From an uncultured Agathobacter sp. (lineage in GTDB: Bacteria; Bacillota; Clostridia; Lachnospirales; Lachnospiraceae), in contig CAJUND010000023.1 of NCBI GenBank assembly GCA_910587655.1, positions 1-48,944 on the forward strand: 48,944 nucleotides of DNA, written 5' to 3'. The notes beneath the pieces are model-generated. The model saw only the letters and a program-made list of their open reading frames with translations, was not told the origin of the DNA and searched no databases. Positions 43,566-48,944 of this stretch are shown piece after piece; within the stretch, counting starts at the first letter, position 1; the number at the start of each line of letters is the position of its first letter. Both the position numbers and the translations under genes were made by a program.

Positions 43566-44837
43566 CTAAAGTAACTGTGTCATTCCACCTATCAGTATTC
43601 CCACATTGTCGGCATATATTTTTGGAAACTGCGACATTGGCAGCGGATTTGTACCAAGTCCCGCTTCAATAGTATATCCCGGACGGTCATAATCCTGGAT
43701 AAACCAGTCTTTGTATCCTGCATAACCGGAAGCAAGCGGGGTCTCTTCCACCCGGTAACCGCTGACACTGGAAAAATACTGCGCAATCTGGCGTGAACCT
43801 GCCGGATTGTAATCCAGAAAACGCCAGTAGATGACTTCCCCCTGCGTATGGTAGGCAAGAATCAGTGAGAAATTCCTGCTTCTCGTAAACTCATACATGG
43901 CAATGCTTTCCGGGGCGGAAAGCGGCGTCGGTCCCACATAATCGCGGGGCGCCGGACTGCTGTATCCCTGGGCAAATTTGATTTTCTTTGCCTCTTCCCA
44001 GCCTGCCGGAAACTGGAGGTTTAAATCCGTGCCCTCAATGTTTGCCTTCCAGCCATCCGGAAAAGGAATTGCCGGATAAGCATTCCCAATCCGTACTGCC
44101 TGCCGGTAAAAACGTCCGGAATCCAGTATCCCGTTTACAAGATCCACGCCGTCCGGATTTACAAGCGGTATCAGGTAAAGTGAAAATTCTTCAAATAAAT
44201 GTTCGGGATATACTCCCTCATAGGTTGTTTCCTTTGCATATGCATCCAGTATCTGTTCTGCAAATTTCAGCAGAACAGGCGTCGTAATATTTTCATTTGC
44301 ATGAAAGCTGGCATTGTATGCAACATCAGTAGGACCGTTTCCAATTTTTAAATAGGAAATCGGCGTTCCCATCACACTGTTTCCGATTTTACCAGTTGCA
44401 AGATACGGATACCTTGCCTGCAGCCCTTCAATAATCCAGCTGACAAGAACGGAAGAATACGGTACGTCTTCCGGTACGAGCGGAAATGGATACGGAACGA
44501 CTATAATCGTCCCGGTACGGAGACTGTCTGCTTCCAGCCCTGGATTTGCCCGGCCAAGCGCCTCCACTGTCGTACCATACTTCTCGGCAATCCTGTAAAG
44601 ACTGTCCCCGCTTTCTATTGTATGTGTCACATATCCCCGCAGATAAGGAAGAAGCATTTCCCACTGGGCATCAGCTGCCACGCAGTTTCCTCCCGTTATG
44701 CGCTCCAGCGCCTCGCAGGTTCTGGGTCCGAACACACCATCCACGGAAATGTCCTGCCCTGCACGCTTTAATGCAAGCTGAAGGTACTTTACCAGAGTAC
44801 CCTCGTTTCCCGGATATAATTCTCTCATAACATTCAC
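43566..44837 (-). CDS. M14 zinc peptidase with PG-binding and LysM domains
   Basis: 423 residues: PG_binding_1-like domain (1-~70; VKYLQLALKRAGQDISVDGV), one LysM (THTIESGDSLYRIAEKYGTT), then a peptidase M14 domain. Zn ligands are visible in FHANENITTP (HxxE) and AYHTQGE; the catalytic Glu is in GYTIEAGLGTNP. This is the layout of gamma-D-glutamyl-diaminopimelate peptidase I. There is no signal peptide, which is also known for the sporulation-related enzyme of this class, so it may act in the mother cell or after lysis. Start GTG 44837 or ATG 44828. Confidence 0.9.
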   Translation of the reverse strand: MNVMRELYPGNEGTLVKYLQLALKRAGQDISVDGVFGPRTCEALERITGGNCVAADAQWEMLLPYLRGYVTHTIESGDSLYRIAEKYGTTVEALGRANPGLEADSLRTGTIIVVPYPFPLVPEDVPYSSVLVSWIIEGLQARYPYLATGKIGNSVMGTPISYLKIGNGPTDVAYNASFHANENITTPVLLKFAEQILDAYAKETTYEGVYPEHLFEEFSLYLIPLVNPDGVDLVNGILDSGRFYRQAVRIGNAYPAIPFPDGWKANIEGTDLNLQFPAGWEEAKKIKFAQGYSSPAPRDYVGPTPLSAPESIAMYEFTRSRNFSLILAYHTQGEVIYWRFLDYNPAGSRQIAQYFSSVSGYRVEETPLASGYAGYKDWFIQDYDRPGYTIEAGLGTNPLPMSQFPKIYADNVGILIGGMTQLL

Positions 44838-44892
44838 GCCTGCTTCGGTTTCTTAACTCTATTCTATGAGAGATTCCGGAATTATGCCACTG

Positions 44893-46629
44893 TTAATTTG
44901 CGGAGGTATTTTCGGATATCTGATCCTCCCGGAGTTTAAACTGGGAAATCATCCCCTTTAATGTCTCAGCTTCCGCGGAAAGTTCCTGGCTGACCGCAGA
45001 GGTTTCTTCTGCAGATGCAGAATTGCTCTGTACCACGCTTGAAATCTGTTCAATTCCCTGTTCGACATTTTTTAACAAATCCGCCTGCTCACTGGACGCT
45101 TTTGCAGAAGCCGAAGATATTTCCGCAAATCCTGTCATGCTGGAAAGAACACTGCTGATTACCTCCATGGAGCGCTTTGTGATTTCGTTGCCGTTTGAAA
45201 TTTCATTTAAGGCTTTTCCAATCAGTTCCCTGGTTGTTACTGCCGACTTTGCACTGTCAGCCGCAAGGCTTCCAATCTGGTCCGCCACGACTGCAAATCC
45301 CCTTCCGGCTTCTCCGGCACGCGCAGCTTCTATGGATGCATTTAACGAAAGCAGGTTTGTCTGGGAGGCAATATCCTCGATTGCACCGATTATGTTTTCA
45401 ATTTCATGGGACGTCTCTGTAATCCGTTCCATGGCTTCCATCAGAAGCTTCATTTCTTCACGGCTTTTTTCCGCATCCTGTCCTGTCCTGCGGACCATTT
45501 CTGCAGCGTTTAAAGCATCCTCTGCACTCTTCTGGGCAATTTTCGTCACATTCTCAATCGTCGCCGTCAGCTCTTCCACTGCACCTGCCTGGTCAGTAGC
45601 CCCCTCAGCAAGAGCCTGGGCACTGTCCGCCATCTGTCCGGAACCAAATGCGACCTGGTCGGATGCCGTATTGATATTCAGCAGGGTTCTGCTGAGCTGG
45701 TGGTTTAATCTGCGGATGCTGACCAGAAGCCTTTCAAAATCACCGACGTATTTTTCCTCTTCCTCCACATGAACCTGAAAGTTACCGTCCGCCATCTGTT
45801 CCAGTATGGAACCGCAGTCCTGTATGATGTACTTTAATTTTGCACAGGTTTCCCTGAAATCATCTGCAACAACCCCCATCTCATCTTCGCTTATATAATT
45901 AATCTCGATATCAAGATTACCCTCGCTTAAACTGTGAGAAACCTGTTCCAGCTCATAAATCGGCTTTTTAATGGAGCCTGATAAAATATTTGCCATCCGG
46001 ATACAGAACCGTGAACTTATAAATCCCAGTACAATCAACAGAAAATTAATAATAATTCCAAGGATGACGGACCTCTGGTACGCACCGGCTGCCTGGCGGT
46101 CTGCCTGTTCCCCGATCTGTTCAAGCACTCCTGCCATTGCATCAGAATTTTCTGCATAATCAGATGAAAACAGTGCAAATGCATCCGTCCGTTCGTTTTC
46201 TTCCACCATGCTGACAAGGGTATCTGCCGTTTCTGTAACTTTTTCCCTTAAGCTGTTTAACTGCTCTGTTTCCCTGGCACCCAGGTCTGATTCCAGGTCT
46301 TCGAGTGTTTTCTGTAACAGTTCCATATTTTCATTTACATCTGCAACCCTGCTTTTTGTTTCTTCTGAATCTTTGGCGGACAACGCCCAGAGAATATCCT
46401 CTGTAAAATTCTGAAGCTCCAGACGTGCCTGCATCTGAAGTTCCATGTCGTGGTAATATGTATGGTAAAATTTGCTGTAATTCACGTTAATTATTATAAA
46501 TCCTAAAACTGCAACTGCAATCGGAATAACAAAACCGACGATGATTACTGTAAAAGCTTTTTTCATCTTCTGGCTTATTTTTAGATTCTTAAGCTCCCCT
46601 TCCATCTTTTCCCAGACACTTCCAGCCAT
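44893..46629 (-). CDS. Methyl-accepting chemotaxis protein, four-helix-bundle sensor
   Basis: About 578 residues from ATG 46629 (GGGAGG upstream). Membrane segment 1 (FTVIIVGFVIPIAVAVLGFI), a helical periplasm-side sensor with YYHDMELQMQARLELQNFTE, segment 2 (SVILGIIINFLLIVLGFISS), HAMP (LEQVSHSLSEGNLDIEINYI), and the signalling domain with tip IASQTNLLSLNASIEAARAG. Ligand unknown. It is divergent from the phosphatase gene. No CheR pentapeptide at the end. Confidence 0.93.
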   Translation of the reverse strand: MAGSVWEKMEGELKNLKISQKMKKAFTVIIVGFVIPIAVAVLGFIIINVNYSKFYHTYYHDMELQMQARLELQNFTEDILWALSAKDSEETKSRVADVNENMELLQKTLEDLESDLGARETEQLNSLREKVTETADTLVSMVEENERTDAFALFSSDYAENSDAMAGVLEQIGEQADRQAAGAYQRSVILGIIINFLLIVLGFISSRFCIRMANILSGSIKKPIYELEQVSHSLSEGNLDIEINYISEDEMGVVADDFRETCAKLKYIIQDCGSILEQMADGNFQVHVEEEEKYVGDFERLLVSIRRLNHQLSRTLLNINTASDQVAFGSGQMADSAQALAEGATDQAGAVEELTATIENVTKIAQKSAEDALNAAEMVRRTGQDAEKSREEMKLLMEAMERITETSHEIENIIGAIEDIASQTNLLSLNASIEAARAGEAGRGFAVVADQIGSLAADSAKSAVTTRELIGKALNEISNGNEITKRSMEVISSVLSSMTGFAEISSASAKASSEQADLLKNVEQGIEQISSVVQSNSASAEETSAVSQELSAEAETLKGMISQFKLREDQISENTSAN

Positions 46630-46743
46630 TGAACTTCCTCCCTGCACGTTTCTTCCATATATTTTTTCATACTAATAACAGTTTCATTTTACCACTTTTT
46701 CCAGTGACATTCAATCATAATCCCGAAACGTGCGAAAAAACGT

Positions 46744-46771
46744 TTGCCATTCTGCGTCTGTATGGTATACT
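46744..46771 (+). promoter_or_regulatory. Promoter of the ThrH-like gene
   Basis: TTGCCA (46744-46749), 16-base spacer, TATACT (46766-46771). The start codon is about 30 bases beyond. Confidence 0.6.
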
Positions 46772-46802
46772 CTTAAAAGAACATAAAACGGAGGAATACA
46801 TG

Positions 46803-47402
46803 ATGAATATTGTATGTTTGGACTTAGAAGGCGTACTTGTACCGGAAATCTGGATTGCTTTTGCAAAAGCGAGCGGCATACCGGAACTGAAAAGAACCAC
46901 AAGGGATGAACCGGATTATGATAAGCTGATGACCTGGAGGCTTGGTATTTTAAAGGAACACGGACTTGGATTAAAGGAAATCCAGGAAACGATTGCAGGC
47001 ATTGACCCGATTCCGGGCGCAAAAGAATTTCTGGATGAGCTCCGCGCCCTCACACAGGTAATTATCATCAGTGATACGTTTGAGCAGTTTGCCGGGCCCC
47101 TGATGAAAAAGCTGGGATATCCCACGATTTTCTGCAACTCTCTGGAAGTATCGGAAAACGGTGAGATTACCGGATACCGGATGCGCTGCGAGCAGTCAAA
47201 GCTTACCACGGTAAGGGCTCTGCAGTCCATCGGTTATGAAACCATCGCAGCCGGTGACAGTCACAATGACCTTGGCATGATAAAAGCAGGCAAAGCAGGA
47301 TTTCTTTTTAAAAGCACGGAACAGATTAAGGCGGATCATCCGGATATTCCGGCATTTGAAACGTATGACGAGTTTCTTTGTGCAATTAAGAAGTGTCTGT
47401 AA
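46803..47402 (+). CDS. thrH: ThrH-like phosphoserine phosphatase / homoserine phosphotransferase
   Basis: HAD-family enzyme of 199 residues. N-terminal nucleophile motif CLDLEGVLVPEIWIAFAK (DxEGV variant as in ThrH), motif II IIISDTFEQF, C-terminal motif GDSHNDLGMIKAGKAG. ThrH of Pseudomonas dephosphorylates phosphoserine and can pass the phosphate to homoserine. ATG 46803 preferred over the adjacent ATG 46800; GGAGG lies upstream of both. Single-gene unit closed by a strong terminator. Confidence 0.88.
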   Translation: MNIVCLDLEGVLVPEIWIAFAKASGIPELKRTTRDEPDYDKLMTWRLGILKEHGLGLKEIQETIAGIDPIPGAKEFLDELRALTQVIIISDTFEQFAGPLMKKLGYPTIFCNSLEVSENGEITGYRMRCEQSKLTTVRALQSIGYETIAAGDSHNDLGMIKAGKAGFLFKSTEQIKADHPDIPAFETYDEFLCAIKKCL

Positions 47403-47422
47403 GTGAAAGAATTGTAAACATT

Positions 47423-47460
47423 CCCCCTGGTACCTGTCCTATGGTACCAGGGGGCTTTCA
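47423..47460 (+). terminator. Terminator of thrH
   Basis: Perfect 12-bp stem CCCCCTGGTACC / GGTACCAGGGGG (47423-47434, 47443-47454), 8-base loop, followed by CTTTCATT. Confidence 0.85.
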
Positions 47461-47467
47461 TTGGTTG

Positions 47468-47637
47468 TGTCAAGTTTTCTATGAAAACTTGACATGTAGC
47501 GCGTGTCGTACATCTTAGATGTACGACTATAGCTCATTTGCCGAAGGCAAATTTTGCATGAGCTGATGTTCATGGAGCAAATCATATGAAAATTCGCTGC
47601 GCGAAATGATTTGCGTGGGCGGCGCCCTGCCAGGGCG
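47468..47637. repeat. Chain of four or five perfect hairpins
   Basis: Directly after the thrH terminator: (1) TGTCAAGTTTTC-TAT-mirror, 12 bp (47468-47494); (2) GTCGTACAT-CTTAG-mirror, 9 bp (47505-47527); (3) AGCTCAT...ATGAGCT with inner TTTGCC/GGCAAA (47531-47564); (4) GCAAATCAT...ATGATTTGC with inner TTCGC/GCGAA (47577-47614); (5) CGCCCT/AGGGCG (47623-47637). The arms differ from each other, so it is not a repeat array. No open frame. Could be a structured RNA, a non-autonomous element, or stacked terminators between convergent genes. Confidence 0.6.
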
Positions 47638-47651
47638 TCACAAAGGTCTGT

Positions 47652-48515
47652 CTAAAGCCGGATTAACTCATATTCCCTGCTGCCAAAGCCAAGCTTTGCA
47701 GCAGCTTCCACGGTATGGACACCGTTTCTGGACTCAATACGCTCAATCAGATGGTCTCTTCCGGCGTCATCTGACTGGTAAACAATATCCAGACATGCCT
47801 GATCCAGCGCAACCGGATCCAGGGAAGCCAGAATGCCGATATCCTTCATGCACGGATCTTCTGCGACTGCGCAGCAGTCACAGTCCACGGACATATTTGC
47901 CATGACATTGATAAACGCCATATTTCCCTGAAAATATTCCACTATGGATGCTGCTGCATCCGCCATGGACTCCAGGAAGGAATCGTGGTCGGAAGTCCAT
48001 ATGTCCTCCTCCACACCTGCGCCGTGGATATATGCCTTGCCATGTGCAGATGCTATTCCTATGGAAATATTTTTAATCGCACCGCCGAAGCCTCCCATCG
48101 GATGTCCCTTAAAATGTGACAGGACAAGCATGGAATCATAATTTTTCATGTGGCTGCCCACAAAATTTTTATGAATCGTGTTTCCTCCCGGTATGGCAAG
48201 CTCCATCTCACCCTCTTCGTCCATAATATCAACAGGCGCCACATCCGTCCAGCCGTGAAGCTTCATGGTTTCCTTATGGTCTGCTGTCGTATTCCTCTTT
48301 CCTTCATATGCGGTATTGCATTCGACAATGGTACCGTTTACCTTTTCAATCACCGGCTTCCATATTTCAGGACGGATAAAATTCTGGTTTCCGACCTCGC
48401 CGGAATGCAGCTTGACTGCAACATTGCCGGAAAGGGTAATGCCAAGGCTGTCGTACAGTGCTGTTACCGCTTCCGGGGTTATTTCTTTCATCATGTATAC
48501 TTTTGATTTGCTCAT
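47652..48515 (-). CDS. DUF362-family protein
   Basis: 287 residues. N-terminal part binds like the DUF362 family: GNVAVKLHSGEVGNQNFIRP, VECNTAYEGKRNTTADHKET, then LVLSHFKGHPMGGFGGAIKN and GIASAHGKAYIHGAG. A cysteine group SVDCDCCAVAEDPC (about 210-223) could bind iron-sulfur or another metal; the usual extra 4Fe-4S ferredoxin domain is absent. Role unknown; members are linked to metal or redox chemistry. The gene is convergent with thrH across the hairpin chain. Confidence 0.85.
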   Translation of the reverse strand: MSKSKVYMMKEITPEAVTALYDSLGITLSGNVAVKLHSGEVGNQNFIRPEIWKPVIEKVNGTIVECNTAYEGKRNTTADHKETMKLHGWTDVAPVDIMDEEGEMELAIPGGNTIHKNFVGSHMKNYDSMLVLSHFKGHPMGGFGGAIKNISIGIASAHGKAYIHGAGVEEDIWTSDHDSFLESMADAAASIVEYFQGNMAFINVMANMSVDCDCCAVAEDPCMKDIGILASLDPVALDQACLDIVYQSDDAGRDHLIERIESRNGVHTVEAAAKLGFGSREYELIRL

Positions 48516-48674
48516 TGCGCCCTCCTCCAGTCCGTTGTTTTCCTTCTGGGATGTTTCTTGTTATATTATAAACGGTTTTGGGGGACAGTACAAGAGGCTT
48601 CTTGCCTCATGCACCGGTATAAGGAATTTTCCGGGGACAGATATCAGTCTTAACATTAACCTTTTTATTTATGA
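48516..48674. other. Intergenic region, DUF362 promoter side
   Basis: Holds the upstream region of the leftward DUF362 gene and the approach to a rightward promoter. I see no gene or clear structure. Frames that cross it are antisense to the DUF362 gene. Confidence 0.4.
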
Positions 48675-48720
48675 TTTCAAATTCTTATTTTTGTGTTATA
48701 ATATAATTGCCGAATGGCAA
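48675..48720 (+). promoter_or_regulatory. Promoter and 5' hairpin of a possible peptide gene
   Basis: TTTCAA (48675-48680), 16-base spacer, TATAAT (48697-48702). The transcript would begin at or beside a hairpin TTGCC-GAAT-GGCAA (48707-48720), followed by an AGGGAG ribosome site. Confidence 0.5.
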
Positions 48721-48738
48721 AGAAGGGAGTTGATTTAA

Positions 48739-48798
48739 TTGAAAATATTAAAAAAACTTTTGACTCTGCCTTGTTCCCATAACACTAACTGTAGCTGA
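48739..48798 (+). CDS. Possible 19-residue peptide, two cysteines
   Basis: TTG start with AGGGAG 9 bases upstream and a good promoter. Reads MKILKKLLTLPCSHNTNCS (TTG as Met) and stops with TGA: a basic-hydrophobic first half and a polar second half with two cysteines five residues apart. It could be a signalling peptide, a leader peptide or chance. No gene that would modify or export it lies in the window; the remaining 146 bases to the edge show no clear gene. Confidence 0.3.
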   Translation: MKILKKLLTLPCSHNTNCS

Positions 48799-48944
48799 TG
48801 CATAAGGCAAAATTCGGCAGAACCACACTGCCAAAGTGAAGCTGTGTATAATAGAAGCAACGAGTGTCGTTCGTTGTATCTTTGCTCGCACTAGTATAAT
48901 CCAACTTTATTAAAGCTATGTTTCATGCTTGCTATATGCCTGCC

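Noticed and set aside
45023..45772. 249-codon plus-strand frame
   Set aside because: Antisense to the chemoreceptor signalling domain.
44893..46629. Chemotaxis operon around the receptor genes
   Set aside because: No cheA, cheW, cheR or flagellar genes lie near either receptor.
47468..47637. CRISPR array
   Set aside because: The palindromes differ in sequence and spacing; there is no repeated unit and no cas gene.

Overview
The window looks like a chromosomal segment of an endospore-forming Firmicute, most likely Lachnospiraceae (Clostridium cluster XIVa). The grounds are SpoIVA with a SigmaE-type promoter, a tryptophan T-box leader, DUF6033-type proteins, UppP/GreA/MetF of clostridial type, and strong AGGAGG-type ribosome binding sites. 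Most of it has moderate GC; the first 5 kb is visibly AT-richer and carries defence genes. I cannot name the species.

Layout. (1) 1-5.0 kb: type I restriction-modification operon read leftward (xre regulator, hsdM, hsdS, start of hsdR, cut by the window edge), followed by a decayed YhcG/DUF1016 nuclease gene. (2) 5.1-6.8 kb: a HipA-fold kinase and a DinB-like protein. (3) 6.9-10.6 kb: a four-gene cluster of DUF6033-type and related unknown proteins next to an orphan LytTR regulator whose receiver lacks the phosphoacceptor Asp. The same direct-repeat operator occurs before the regulator and before the cluster. (4) 10.9-13.4 kb: a decay zone (Rpn-type remnant, methyltransferase, broken alpha/beta hydrolase, frameshifted membrane gene). 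(5) 13.4-18.7 kb: an RNA-repair locus with slipin, a dense block of structured non-coding RNA, the RNA ligase RtcB, and two divergent WYL regulators. (6) 18.7-27.1 kb: chemoreceptor, spoIVA, malQ, a CLC anion transporter and intracellular pullulanase. (7) 27.2-34.3 kb: complete trp operon in the order E-G-C-F-B-A-D behind a Trp T-box. (8) 34.3-44.8 kb: a close-packed leftward series (M14 peptidase, corrinoid activator, uppP, Sfp-type PPTase, greA, metF, unknown, SDR, sugar-binding lipoprotein, Cache-GGDEF cyclase). (9) 44.9-48.9 kb: second chemoreceptor, ThrH-type phosphatase, a chain of hairpins, a DUF362 protein, and a possible 19-residue peptide gene.

The most interesting element is the RNA between rtcB and the slipin gene. 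On the minus strand, 14852-14912 folds as a complete but circularly permuted tRNA body: T arm first, then a 4-bp acceptor stem closed by a GAAA tetraloop, then the D arm, with the chain entering and leaving through the anticodon stem. The canonical tertiary positions (U8, A14, G15-C48, G18/G19, A21, T54-T55-C56, A58) are all present. This is the architecture known for the tRNA-mimic domain of bacterial YrlA (Y RNA-like) RNAs, which normally partner with the Ro60 protein. No Ro60 gene is visible here, and the RNA is fused to a second, roughly 220-nt domain closed by a 13-bp helix that I do not recognise. The locus can be read as an RNA-damage response: the WYL proteins regulate, the tRNA-mimic RNA scaffolds or senses, RtcB ligates, and the slipin anchors to the membrane. 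The parts are seen in sequence; the joint function is inference.
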